Shown piece after piece: positions 23,561 through 34,576 of a stretch of 64,000 bases of DNA. The DNA lies in NCBI GenBank assembly GCA_001414345.1, contig LLCB01000047.1, forward strand, positions 186,001-250,000, read 5' to 3'. The notes beneath the pieces are model-generated. The model had not been told where the DNA came from. It saw only the letters and a list, made by a program, of their open reading frames with translations, and did not search any database. The translations under genes and the position numbers were made by a program. Position 1 is the first letter of the stretch; every line of letters begins with the position of its first letter. This DNA is from Hymenoscyphus infarciens (lineage: Eukaryota; Ascomycota; Leotiomycetes; Helotiales; Helotiaceae).

Positions 23561-24393
23561 AGTTATACCCGCTGGAGGGTGTGGGGGACAAGACAGGATA
23601 CACACTCTAGCTCGAGATGTGAAGACCTAACTCCTCAGATTTGCGGAACTAACTACCCTTCTTCTCCGTAACCGAGGAACTTTGATACTTACTCAATGCT
23701 TTCCTGATTTAACGAGAGACATATATGCTAATTGGTTCTAGTGGGATGCGTACCAGGATACACTTGCCAAATGCGAAGGCCTTTCGATCTCGTGTGCAGA
23801 TCGTGCAAACGTGCTCCAAAACCTGACGACCGCCAAGTCTGCAAGCTAAGTTCTTGAGAATAGAGTCGAATAAGATGAATTAGCCTAGCTTTAAGTAAGG
23901 AAATATGTAAGTGGCTGTTTTTAGCTGTTTCGAAGGTTGATCGAGACACGGCGGTAGGAAGAGCTTTGAATACTTGAAATTCGGTTAGGTTGAATATTTA
24001 AATTGAGAGAAGAGGTGATTGACGATTCCTTTTGGGATTCGGAGAGTAACAGTGTTCTCGTTGTGAAGGTGAACTGTTATCTCCTAGTTTTGACGACCTG
24101 TTTCTTCCTTTCTCCGGTCTCTTTGGTATAGTGGGTGAGGTGCGGGTTCGTTTAAGAGAGAGTTATGGTCTGATATTTATACATCCAAGCGACTAATTGT
24201 AAGAGAGTTGAAGTTTGAACTAATACTCCCACTTCTTTTCCCCTCGTTCTCGCTTAGGACGAACAAAGAATCGGAAATTAGAAACCACGAATCCGGTCTC
24301 TTTCAGTAGTGCAGTGCCTAATTCAGATCAAGTTTCTTTGATAAGAACAATAGCATTTATTTTTCAAGCCCGTAACTTTCTCAATTGCGAAAA
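23561..24393. other. Intergenic segment before the membrane-protein gene
   Basis: Mixed composition. A patch at 23570-23960 is less AT-rich and contains short frames on the minus strand with no family resemblance. It may be a remnant of an unidentified element. Pyrimidine-rich stretches around 24090-24260 would suit a promoter of the plus-strand gene starting at 24394. Confidence 0.35.
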
Positions 24394-25080
24394 ATGCCAC
24401 GCCAACAGAGTCAACAATTGCATCAGTTGTGGAAGTTACCTCACAAGAGCCTATCAACTCCCATAGACAACCACCCAAATACAAACTCCAAAATGCCCTT
24501 TCATATCTCCCCACCACCCACCCTTCAGGACAATTACCCCCGCGACTCGCCACCCCCAGCTACGGAATCTTCACAAATACCACAACCATCGGACCTCCCA
24601 ATCCCCGCCCAATTTCCCCTCAAAAAGATACTAGCAATAATTTTTGGTGGTCTCGTCGGTATAATACTAGTGTTTCTACTGGTGTGGTGGATAATCCGGA
24701 TTTATAAAATGAAGAAGCGGGAGAAGGAGGAAAGGAATGTAGAGGACTTTTTGGCTGTTCCATTGAGAGATAGGAGTGCAGAGCGAGAAGGCTGGGAGGG
24801 TAGGGATAGAAGAAGGCTGCAAAAGCACGATAGGAAGCGGCGCGATGTTTCTCGTGGTAGAAATGAAGGGGGCTGGGATGGAAGAGATGATAGAGGGGGT
24901 GGGAGAAGGGTTGGGGATGGCGGCAGGAGGGAACCGAGTCCTTATGAACAGGATATTGGGATTTTGAATGAAGGGGATATGGGCTTTTATGGGCAAGGTG
25001 TTGGTGGGAGACAGTGGCATCCGCAGGGACATTGGCAGCAGGGTGGACAATGGGGGGCAAGTGGGTATCAGGGAAGGTGA
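24394..25080 (+). CDS. Putative single-pass membrane protein with basic/Gly-rich cytoplasmic tail (228 aa)
   Basis: One open frame from ATG 24394 to 25080. An in-frame TTG nine bases upstream is not a likely eukaryotic start. The N-terminal ~75 residues are Ser/Thr/Pro-rich (PPPTLQDNYPRDSPPPATES). A strong transmembrane segment at about residues 80-105 (KILAIIFGGLVGIILVFLLV) is followed directly by the basic stretch RIYKMKKREKEER. The tail is rich in Arg, Asp and Gly and ends in a Gln/Trp/Gly-rich segment. This is the layout of fungal Ser-rich cell-surface proteins with one TM helix, but no domain is recognised and there is no signal peptide at the proposed start, so an upstream exon may be missing. 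A minus-strand shadow is also open. Function unknown. Confidence 0.5.
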   Translation: MPRQQSQQLHQLWKLPHKSLSTPIDNHPNTNSKMPFHISPPPTLQDNYPRDSPPPATESSQIPQPSDLPIPAQFPLKKILAIIFGGLVGIILVFLLVWWIIRIYKMKKREKEERNVEDFLAVPLRDRSAEREGWEGRDRRRLQKHDRKRRDVSRGRNEGGWDGRDDRGGGRRVGDGGRREPSPYEQDIGILNEGDMGFYGQGVGGRQWHPQGHWQQGGQWGASGYQGR

Positions 25081-25128
25081 CGGTAAATACCCGAGAAAAA
25101 GGGTGAAAGATGTACTGTAATGAAATAT

Positions 25129-26158
25129 TCAGTCAAGGCAATATATGCTAATAAAGTACAACCACGACCTCGGACAGAACTCTTTCCTCAGAGTGATGTT
25201 CCATGGCTCCACATTCTTCCTCAGCTTCCTCAACCTGGACTTCGCAAGTTCCATCCCGGACTTGCAAACTCCAAAATGAAGATGGTTTTCACCAATATTC
25301 GTATTCTCTGGTCCATAAAATGCTGTTAAGTAGAACTTAATTAGCTAGTTCAACAATAATAGACTTTACTTACTGGTACCAGGAATAGTAACAATACTAA
25401 TCTCATTGATCAAAATCCAAGTCTGCAAATCCCCCGAGAGACCCGCGACGTGTGGTGGAAACAAAAAGTCCTTCGGGGTCCGAATTTCCTGGACGTGTAC
25501 CAAGTTAAATTATGCACCAGAAGGATGAACATTCCACAAACAATTCTTTACTCACCGTAATCTCCAATTTATCAAGCACCTCACAAAAGCCATCTACCAT
25601 CCCCTTCAACTCCTTCCGATTCTCCTTCCACCAACCCACCCGTCAGCTCCAACTAAACCATCAACAGCAGCCTTCTGAGATAGACCAGAAGTTGTATAAC
25701 AAAGTACACAGTGCGCTGCTTGGACGGGATAGATAAGAGAGAGGTGAAGATTGGTGTGTAGGCGAGGTGTGAGTAGACTTCGTCAAAGAGTATAATTATG
25801 CAGTTTCGAACGCAGAGGTCGCCTATGAAACGAAGTTCGGATGGGGTGAAGACTTTGCCTGTGGGGTTATGCCTATGAAGAGTAAGAAATTGGGAAAGTG
25901 AGAACGTTTGTTGTTTGGGGTGAAACTTACGAATTGTTTAGAATCTGCGAGCTACGTTAGTCGATTAAATCGTAGATGATATTATAATATAAGAAGAGCC
26001 TCCGAAGAGAAAAGACTTGCCAGCACCTTAGTCTTTGGCGTTATCGCTGCTTCCAGCTCACTCAAATCCAATGTCCAGTCATTTCCAGATGACCTCCCGG
26101 TTTTGGCTCTGGTTGGTGGATGTAGCGGCACAAATCTGGGAACACCATTTGCATATTC
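25129..26158 (-). pseudogene. Kynurenine-aminotransferase-like PLP enzyme, broken
   Basis: Segments of a class I/II aminotransferase appear in order on the minus strand. RFVPLHPPTRAK and DWTLDLSELEAAITPKTKVL lie at about 26145-26020. ILNNS is a small exon, followed by HNPTGKVFTPSELRF and LFDEVYSHLAYTPIF. AAHCVLCYTTSGLSQKAAVDG is next, then WWKENRKELKGMVDGFCEVL in another frame, DFLFPPHVAGLSGDLQTW, and finally FYGPENTNIGENHLHFGVCK near 25320-25240. The intron before ILNNS has a GCAAGT donor and a CGCAG acceptor; the next uses GTAAGT...ATAG. Between YTPIFTSL and the AAHC block the family's segment with the Schiff-base Lys (S-x-G-K-x-F...GWRVGW) is missing, and a frameshift follows. The N-terminal ~130 residues are also absent. 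The original would have transaminated kynurenine or a related amino acid; this copy cannot. Confidence 0.8.
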
Positions 26159-26539
26159 AATATGCAGAGTATAGCTATGTTAGAGTTAGTAGCAACAACG
26201 AAGTGGGGAATTTCCTTCTTGAGCAACATCTAGTTTTGCTACTCTTTCTGCTCTCCTGGTAGATGGCAAGAATTCCATATGGTTCCTTGGGGATTCATTC
26301 GGATCCATCGTGTACTAGCAGGCTCTTGAGTGGTAGATAGAACGTGATTCTTCTGAAATAATTAAAAGCTTCCTGGTGGATGTATTGTGTAGTGTGGGGG
26401 TACACCCGACTCACCAACCAACATTCGGCTCGGAGTCAGTATTATACGTTAAATTTCAGGGTGTAGTACACCTGCGCCTATCCTTATAATCCTTGTTGGT
26501 ACTCAGGCAGTTATATTGGTCCAAAAAACACAAAAAGAT

Positions 26540-26652
26540 TGTCCACTGCTTGAATCGAACAAGCGACCCTCGGTCACCTTAGATTGTTAGACCATCTAAT
26601 CATATCTATATAGAGATGGAACCGGTGTCATAACCAACTAGATCAAGTAGAC
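26540..26652 (-). tRNA. tRNA-like sequence (possible pseudo-tRNA)
   Basis: On the minus strand, GTCTACT at the 5' end pairs with AGTGGAC at the 3' end (7 bp, one G-T). A perfect T arm is present (GCTTG, loop TTCGATT, CAAGC) with a good B-box core GTTCGATTC. TAGTTGGTTA suits a D loop. GACC-GAG-GGTC could be a long variable arm. I cannot fit a standard anticodon arm: about 113 nt would require an intron, and the D-stem G appears changed to A. It may be a decayed intron-containing tRNA gene or a tRNA-derived repeat. No amino acid is assigned. Confidence 0.3.
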
Positions 26653-26659
26653 TTTCATA

Positions 26660-28815
26660 TGGGGAAAAATCTTATTTTAGTTTAGATCACATAGACAAAA
26701 GAGAGGAAGGGGATAAAGAGGGATGTTGTGGCTTTCGGGTATTAGGCGGGTGTTCTTCTTTAACTGGAATTGTGACTGTGGGCGTGAATGGGATTGATGA
26801 ATCAGAAGTCGGGGATTTTAATCGAAGGCTTTCTCTGGGCGAGCAAAAACACACCCACCAGGCCAAGTGTATTCTTCAGCGGGCAGATAAGAAGCTCTTC
26901 TCATCCTGACCTCAAATCGCACCAACCATCGATCGCAAAAGGAACTTGACAGCATTCAACTGGAGAGAAGTGATAAAATGTAATAATGAGGGCAAAGGGG
27001 AGTTCCGGAACTTTAATAAGAAGCCAATTGATCAATAAAGAAAAAGATTTTCCAAGCAGGTGGAATTGACAATACAAGAAGAGGGCTATACTTGACGAAA
27101 AGAGTTTATAACCTCCTCTGGGTCTTGGAATAAGTTGCCGTTTTCTAAAAATGCATTTCCAATCTACAAATATCGGAACACTAACCTTTTTTGCCTTCCA
27201 TTTTCTTGCCTGTAATGGCCTGTAGGCCAGATGCATCGATTTGTAGCCATGGCTGTGTGTAGTCTGGCGCTAGTGAGTCTGCTGACAGTTTCGGTACCGT
27301 CACTCTGGCCTTAACTGGCACAGTCAGTAGAAATTTGTCTTGGAATGTATACAAAAACTGTTTTGGTTGCCTTCGAAAATGAACAGTTGTCTTCGTGCTG
27401 CAATGTGATGGGATGGTACGACTGAGGTATCACCCGAAACTGATGGCGTCTTCGAAACTGTTTTGTACACCCTATTCAGCAGTCTATCGTTACAAATTCT
27501 TGCACTGCCACTTCCAGACCTACGGAAGAGCAACCAAGGCCATGAAAAACGCCTGGGCAGCCCGTATAACCTCGACAAGTTGAATCCTTTTCGAAAATCC
27601 CACAGGACCAAAATAGTTGCCGACGGATTGGATGGTTTTCGTCCCATGCCGAAGACCGAACTGCAGAGGCCGCGTTGTGAACCCTTTCCTACGGGACAAG
27701 CATCATACTTTCAGGCACAACGCCGCTGATGCGCGCAAATCTTTCTCTGCTAGGGACCGTAGCTATTGAAAGCCTCATTAAAACACGTCGACAAGCCGCG
27801 CGAGGAAAACCCCTCCAAGTGCGAATGAGGACATGGTCTCGTATGAGAACAATGCGGTGGTTTTTGAATCTGGATGATATTTGCGAATTCCGTGTTGCAA
27901 CTTGCGACCCGTGTTCATGCGTTTCTTGTTCACGGACGAGACGAGTCGTGATGAGGTAGGTTTGATGAATCGCAAAGTATTCGAAATGCAAACGTCTTTG
28001 CGGGACGTCGTATTGCATGAATACAAAACTTCCACCAAGGGAAATAGACTTCTTACCGACTTATCTCCACGCATCTGATCTGTGATAGGTACCGGTACAT
28101 GCGGAAGGTGTTGTTGAAAGTTCTCTGAAGGAAGCGGAGCTGGGCAGGGCAGTTCAGTGCTGTACGGACAATGTATCGATGAAGTTGGGATGACAGAACC
28201 AATGTGGTAGTGATTTGCAAGATATGGTCTGGACCCTCACGACTCTCTGACTACGAGTCCTGTTCGGTAGAAGCTACAGAAGAGGTCAAGATGCCGAGTG
28301 AAGCCTTGCCTCGTTGTTTTACTCCGTAAGTACTGTAAGTACGAGTCCGTAGCCTGAGTTTGATCCGATAGACTGCTGTGGACCCGGATCACACGCTGTT
28401 TTATAGTGGACCTAAGGGTCGCTTGGATCCTTACGAACCGCTGCAGGGTCGTCGCTACCACTCAATCGTGGCACTAGGGGCACTACGGGTAATTCGGAGG
28501 GCCTCGAGGGGTCTGGAGGGGTACAAACTCGTCATGGGCGATTGCAAATTGCAACAGGGAGGGAGTCGAGGGATAACGCGGATGGGCTGCGATTTGTCCC
28601 TTGTCTGCCCGCCCCCCTCGACACGGCAAGGCCCAGGAAGTGTTGGTGGACACTTTTCAAGATATATTCCATGACTTCCCCAGAAAAAGTGTCTGTTCAA
28701 CTTGGTTCGTATCCCAGAGCACACCAGCAATATCTTGTGTCTGCCAAGGTCCAGCAAGACGTCAACCAGTCAACCAGACCCATCCAAAAAAACAAAACCA
28801 TTATAATCATCCGAA
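26660..28815. other. Intergenic segment, no supportable gene
   Basis: GC-balanced, about 2.1 kb. Several frames of 60-110 codons overlap on both strands (for example minus 26901-27236, minus 27324-27647, minus 27689-28018, plus 28378-28674). None has family motifs, and no pair can be joined by convincing introns. The right end contains the promoter and 5' leader of the gene at 28816. Confidence 0.4.
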
Positions 28816-29346
28816 ATGCCACACTCTAATGCTCACAACACCACCAGCGTGGCAACACCCATCAAGATGTCGACGCCGGTTTCCAAATCATCATCCACTA
28901 CCTCCTCACCAACTCGACCGCGACGCTCTTCCAGATTCATTGAAGGAACTGAGGTTACACGTCCAGAAATTCTTCAGCGCACACCTACTTCCAACGAGCT
29001 GTTGTTCAACATTCTCTCGGAAATGGATGCCCACGAAGCGCAACGCAACCGAAACGGACATTCTCATCGCGGTTCCAACTCATCACTCGAGTCTTTCGAA
29101 GCTCCGGGAGCTTTGCCAACATCAAAACCGACAATGCCAGCTCCAAAAGAAGGACGCAGGAGCATCAATTTCGGACGAATGAGTTTGGACGAAAGACCCA
29201 GTCGGGAACAAGTAGGTTACGCCCACGGGGAGAGTGACGCTGAGAGACTGGCCAAGAAAGTGAAAGGGCAAGTGAAAGGAAGACTCCGCGCTTGGACAGT
29301 TGGCAAAGATCGAGACGTGAAGCCAATGCCATACCCAGGAACCTGA
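28816..29346 (+). CDS. Small conserved hypothetical protein (176 aa)
   Basis: Intronless frame from ATG 28816 (context CGAAATGCC) to 29346. The N-terminal ~40 residues are Ser/Thr-rich and low-complexity. From about residue 45 the sequence is more ordered: EVTRPEILQRTPTSNELLFN, then NILSEMDAHEAQR. A second conserved-looking segment, GRRSINFGRMSLDERPSREQ, is followed by a basic helix (AERLAKKVKGQVKGRLRAW). No membrane segment or known domain is seen. I read it as a conserved filamentous-fungal protein because of its clear coding bias and ordered blocks, but do not recognise it. It is co-oriented with ILS1 860 bp downstream. Confidence 0.65.
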   Translation: MPHSNAHNTTSVATPIKMSTPVSKSSSTTSSPTRPRRSSRFIEGTEVTRPEILQRTPTSNELLFNILSEMDAHEAQRNRNGHSHRGSNSSLESFEAPGALPTSKPTMPAPKEGRRSINFGRMSLDERPSREQVGYAHGESDAERLAKKVKGQVKGRLRAWTVGKDRDVKPMPYPGT

Positions 29347-30205
29347 AGATTATGGACGGCATTGATCAGTTGACTATGAAAGTCGCGAAATTATAATGAT
29401 CCACGACGCGAGTCGTTCGAGATAGTGGTTCTCTTACCACATCGCTTGAATGTAGGGGAAAAAAACGCGCGAGGAGTTTGGCAATTCCAGAGATGCAGGT
29501 TAAAGGGCATCGATGTAGAAGGAGGCAAGCCAAGAGAGGGCAGTTTTCGCCCACTTGGGCAGGAGGTGTCATCGGAATGGACACGAGGTGCTGCAATGAA
29601 GACGTATCTAGAGGTTTGGGTGTCTACTAGTATCTGTCACGAGTTAGAATTATAGAAGAGTCTTTTCGAAAGGAGATACTCAGCGAGTGCCTAGTGTGAT
29701 ATCTTCGCCAATCACCAAATCCATAATTATATAAACAAATTTAGAAGACTGGATTCAAGACAGGAGGCGACCCCAGAATCTGACACTCCTCTGGTGGACA
29801 ATAAGAGCGGCAGTGGTTCGAAAGAATTAGCTCAGCGTGAACCAGTTGTGGTTTGGGAACGGGCGTAATAAACCAAGACTAAAAGCCCATCTAAACTGCC
29901 TCGCTGATTGTGAACTAGATATGTGTAGAAGTTTGTTTGCTTTCTGGCATGGGTCGATATTACCACTCGGCCAAACTATATTCCGGCAGTGTTGAATATC
30001 GGCACAACTCTCAGTCACAATTTGAGTCACCGCGGGGTAATTATTTACATCGCGACTTCGACTCATCAACGTCCCGACAGAGAATCGACGACCGGGGGTC
30101 TATATTCTACAGCGTATCAACGAAAAATTTGACTGCAATTGTCAATTTCCCTCCGCGTGCGGAGCTTCTCTCCAAAATTCGGCCACCGGGCCCTCCATCG
30201 CCAAC
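29347..30205. promoter_or_regulatory. Intergenic region with the ILS1 promoter
   Basis: 860 bp without a supportable gene; short overlapping frames only. It should contain the 3' UTR of the upstream gene and the promoter/5' leader of the isoleucyl-tRNA synthetase gene. No specific element is recognised. Confidence 0.4.
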
Positions 30206-33200
30206 ATGAGCATCGATTTCCCAAAGGAAGAGGAGGAAGTCCTTCGGCGGTGGAAAGAGATCAAAGCATTCGAGACACAGGTATGGACCAGAAAAGCCAA
30301 AATGCAGAACGCTGTAGAATGTGCTTGCTAACATGTTTGTAGGTGGAACTTTCTGAAGGTAGCACCCCGCCATTTGTTGCCCCTCCAAAACAAAACTAAC
30401 AAACCTCCAGGGCGACCTCGGTATACCTTTTACGATGGTCCTCCCTTCGCAACCGGTCTCCCCCATTACGGGCATCTTCTCGCTTCCACCATTAAAGACA
30501 TCATTCCGCGATACTGGTCGATGAAGGGTTACCATGTTGAGAGACGATTTGGCTGGGATACACACGGCTTGCCCATTGAGCATGAGATTGACAAAAAACT
30601 CGGTATTTCTGGAAAGGATGCCGTCATGAAGCTTGGCCTGGCGAAATACAACGAGGAATGCAGAGCTATTGTGATGCGATATTCGTCAGAATGGCAGACA
30701 ACCATTGATCGATTGGGTCGTTGGATTGATTTCGACAATGATTACAAGACCATGGATCCAAAATTCATGGAGTCGGAGTGGTGGGTGTTCAAGCAGATCT
30801 TTGACAAAGGAGCTGTCTATCAGGGTTATCGAGTTATGCCTTATTCAACTGCCCTCACCACTGCGTTGAGTAACTTCGAGGCTAACCAGAATTACCAAGA
30901 TGTGACCGACCCAGCAGTCGTTGTATCATTCCCCCTGTTGGATGACCCAAACACCTGTCTTTTGGCATGGACAACAACACCCTGGACATTGCCTTCTCAC
31001 ACCGGCCTTGCTGCACATCCAGATTTCGAATATGTGAAGATTCTCGACGAGGTTTCCGGAAAACATTACATCCTCCTTGAGAAGCTTATGGGAACACTTT
31101 ACAAGGACCCTAAGAAGGCCAAATTCAAGATTGTCCAGAAGTTCAAGGGATCTGAAATGCTAGGATGGAAGTACGAGCCATTATTCGACTACTTCTATGA
31201 GGAGTTTAAAGACGTTGGATTCAAGGTTCTCAATGCCAAGTATGTTACCGACGACAGTGGTGTTGGTATTGTTCATCAAGCACCCGCGTTTGGAGAGGAA
31301 GATTACAACATTGCTATAGAACATGGAGTCATCAGCGAGAAGCGACCACCACCAAATCCAGTGGATGAAAAGGGATGTTTCACCGCAGTAGTACGAGACT
31401 TCGCGGGAGTTCATGTCAAGACGGCAGACAAGGCCATTATCAAATACCTAAAGGGCACTGGGAGATTGGTTGCGGACTCACAAATTCGACATAGTTATCC
31501 AATGTGTTACCGATCTGATACTCCTCTCATTTACAGAGCCGTACCTTCTTGGTTCATCAGAATCCCCGAGATTGTTCCTCAGATGCTGAAGAACATCGAA
31601 GGCTCTCACTGGGTACCTTCCTTTGTCAAAGAAAAACGATTCGCAAGTTGGATCGCAAATGCACGAGACTGGAATGTTTCCCGAAACAGATATTGGGGTA
31701 CCCCAATCCCTTTGTGGGTTAGTGATGACTTGGAGGAGAAGGTTTGCATCGGTAGTGTCGAAGAGCTCAAGGAACTCAGTGGTTACACCGGCGAATTGAC
31801 TGATCTACATCGTGACAAGATCGATCACATCACCATTCCCAGTAAGCAGGGCAAGGGCCAGCTGAAACGCATTGAAGAAGTTTTCGATTGTTGGTTCGAA
31901 TCTGGAAGTATGCCATATGCGAGTCAACACTACCCCTTCGAGAACAAAGAATCATTTGAGAAATCTTTCCCTGGAGATTTCATTGCCGAAGGCTTGGATC
32001 AAACAAGAGGCTGGTTTTACACTATGCTTGTTATTGGTACACATCTTTTTGGAGTTTCTCCTTTCAAGAACTGCGTTGTCAATGGTATTGTCCTCGCGGA
32101 AGATGGCAAGAAGATGTCGAAGCGACTCAAGAATTACCCAGACCCAACCATCGTGATGAGCAAATATGGCTCAGACGCACTTCGGCTGTATCTTATCAAC
32201 TCTCCAGTTGTGAGAGCCGAACCTCTACGATTCAAAGAAGCAGGTGTCAAGCAAGTTGTCGCGACAGTCCTCCTGCCACTATGGAACAGCTTCAAGTTTT
32301 TCGATGGACAGGTAGCCCTCTTGAAGAAGATTGAGAACATTGACTACTGCTTCGATCCCAAGGCTGAAGCTACCAACACCAATGTCATGGATAAGTGGAT
32401 TCTTGCTAGCTGTCAAAGTTTGCTCAAGTTCGTCAACGAGGAGATGGCAGGTAAGATTTTGTGATCATTTCGGCTTTACGATATACTAACTAGGCGCAGC
32501 ATATCGACTCTATACCGTAGTTCCCCGATTACTAGATCTTATTGACAACACTACAAACTGGTACATTCGATTCAACCGAAAGCGTCTAAAGGGCGAGCTC
32601 GGTCTGGACGACACCAAACATGCTCTCAACACTCTTTTCGAAGTCCTTTTCACTCTTGTCAAAGGTCTCGCTCCATTCACACCTTTCATCACCGATTTGA
32701 TCTACCAAAAGCTACTGCCTTATATTCCCAAAGACCTTCAAGGAAAAGACTCAAGAAGTGTTCATTTCTTGGATTTCCCAGATGTAAGAGAGGAGCTTTT
32801 CAATGCCGACATTGAACGACGCGTTGGTCGTATGCAACGTGTCATTGAACTTGCTCGGGTGTCCAGAGAACGAAGAACCGTTGGTCTCAAAACCCCACTA
32901 AAGACCTTGATCGTCATTCATGCAGATCCTGTTTACCTGGAAGACATCAAGTCTTTGGAAGGATACATCACCGAGGAGTTGAACATTGTTAACTTGGTTC
33001 TCTCATCTGATGAGGCCAAGTACAACGTTCAATATAGTGTCAATGCGGACTGGCCAGTTCTCGGCAAGAAGCTCAAGAAGGATGTCCAAAAGGTCAAGAA
33101 GGCTCTTCCAGGATTGACAAGTGAGCAAGTGCACGATTATGTTCTAACCAAGACCATAACTGTGGATGGCATCAAGCTTGAAGATGGCGATCTCGTGGTA

Positions 33201-33608
33201 AAGCGTGGCTTGAAAGATGACGAGTCTTCGAAGAATCTCGAAACCAACACGGATGAAGATGTCCTTACCATCCTGGACGCCGAGATCTATGCCGACCTCG
33301 CAGATATCGCAGTTGCTCGGGAGATCATCAACCGTGTTCAAAGATTACGAAAGAAGGCCGGTCTTCAACCCACGGACGATGTGAAGATGGAGTACAAGGT
33401 GCTTTCGGATCCGGATAAGACTGGACTGGAAGAGGCGTTCGTGAAGCAGAGTAAGGTCATCGAGAAGGCTCTGCGACGACCAATTGATCAACATGTTGTC
33501 ACGGCTCTTGATGGAAAGATCCCTGAGGGCAAGGAAGAGGGAATCATCTTGGAAGAGGAGCAAGAGATCCAGAATGCGGTTTTCTTATTGAGATTGTTGA
33601 AGCTATGA
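30206..33608 (+). CDS. ILS1: Cytosolic isoleucyl-tRNA synthetase
   Basis: Class I aminoacyl-tRNA synthetase that charges tRNA-Ile in the cytosol. Four exons: 30206-30280, 30343-30358 (a 16-nt micro-exon encoding VELSE plus one base), 30411-32450 and 32500-33608, giving 1079 aa; yeast Ils1 is of similar size. Exon 1 encodes MSIDFPKEEEEVLRRWKEIK, the usual N-terminus. The HIGH motif is HYGH (residues 49-52, after DGPPFATGLP); KMSKR is at 598-602. In between are the editing domain (LLAWTTTPWTLPSHTGLA, DDSGVGIVHQAPAFGEEDY) and the family's WFIRIPEIVPQMLKN and RYWGTPIPLWVS. The last exon holds the anticodon-binding domain (NTTNWYIRFNRKRLKGELG) and the eukaryotic C-terminal extension. The initial frame track starts inside intron 2; the true start is set by the two small 5' exons. 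No sign of a mitochondrial leader. Confidence 0.97.
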
Positions 33609-33907
33609 TGATTTGATGGTCGGATGGGTTATGATGGGATGATGTGTGCTGTTAACTAGAAAAACAACATGTAAACTTCTTTTTGCTCAATAAAAGTGGT
33701 GGCGGAAATTGAGTTCGCAGTTGAAAGATGAACGCTGTGAACCGTGGGATCGGAGCAAGGAAAATTTGACAAATAAGTGGAATCCTGAATGGATCGACTT
33801 GGGTATTGTCTATTTCGTTTGGTATGATGAGATAATCCCCATCGCCTGGATGAACGCCTGTTTCAATGATACACTTTTAGGTTTTGTATTTTACAGCCTT
33901 CCATTCA

Positions 33908-34186
33908 TCATGACTTCCTCTTGGCAGCAGCCTGCACACAATTAGCAATTTACACCAGATTGAGCTCAGGAATCTCACAATATAACAATTCTTCAGCACC
34001 AGAAACTCGGTCAAGCATTTGTCCTTATGCACCGAGTTGTAATCCGCCACGATGCATTTTCCATACGCTGAACTCTGTCGTAGAAGTTAGACGAGGGCAC
34101 GTGGAAAATCTGGGGTGAAGTACCTCGGTAGAGCACTTTGCGACGGCCTGAGCAAACTTCTCAATTGGCTTTGTTCGACCTGACAT
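33908..34186 (-). CDS. NDUFAF8: Twin-CX9C mitochondrial protein, complex I assembly factor NDUFAF8-like (60 aa)
   Basis: Three tiny exons: 34124-34186, 33979-34074 and 33908-33931, with 49-nt and 47-nt introns, total 60 aa. Exon 1 encodes MSGRTKPIEKFAQAVAKCST; exon 2 continues SSAYGKCIVADYN and CLTEFLVLKNCYI; exon 3 adds AAAKRKS. The two Cys pairs are each spaced exactly CX9C (CSTESSAYGKC and CLTEFLVLKNC), the coiled-coil-helix-coiled-coil-helix fold oxidised by Mia40 in the intermembrane space. The pattern AAYGRC...FEALRSCFAAAAKK of human NDUFAF8 (from memory) aligns well over the whole length, so an assembly role for complex I is inferred. All splice borders are canonical, and the exons join in frame. 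It is convergent with ILS1 (299 bp apart) and divergent from SFI1. Confidence 0.85.
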
Positions 34187-34576
34187 TTTTGAAGCTTCTC
34201 GAGAATTGAGTGATTGAGGATAATTGTGAGTTGATGATGGTGTTGTTGATATCACTGAGAGGCGACGTGCAAGGTTGTGGTTTGGCGATCAACGGAACCT
34301 TAAATTCTTTAGCGCCCCAGCCACCCAAAAAGTCGCGATACCTAGGTACCTACGGAGTATCCGATAACGCGCCCGCGAAGTCAACACTCTCCCAGTTCAG
34401 ACGCTTCAACATCCGTCGCTTTTTCATTGTTGGTTTACCATCGCATCCATTGTCGCATCGAGCTTTTCTTCTTTCCCAGCTTTTGAAGCTGTATAATAAT
34501 TTCGAACTTTGCCGTCTCCAATTCATTTGCGACAGCACCACCGGTACCGATCCCCACCTCGAATGCCTTGTTCGAA
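34187..34576. promoter_or_regulatory. Bidirectional promoter between the NDUFAF8-like gene and SFI1
   Basis: 390 bp separate the two divergent start codons. The region contains a CCTAGGTACCTAC motif near 34340 and pyrimidine-rich stretches (CTTTTCTTCTTTCCC) near 34460. No classical TATA box is evident. Confidence 0.5.

Noticed and set aside
24373..24440. CxxC...CxxC zinc-ribbon-like reading (NCEKCHANRVNNCISCG) in another frame before the membrane-protein gene
   Set aside because: The frame closes soon after and no exon could be linked on either side; probably chance.
27324..28080. Several 60-110-codon frames as a gene
   Set aside because: Overlapping frames on both strands, no family motif, no convincing splice joining.
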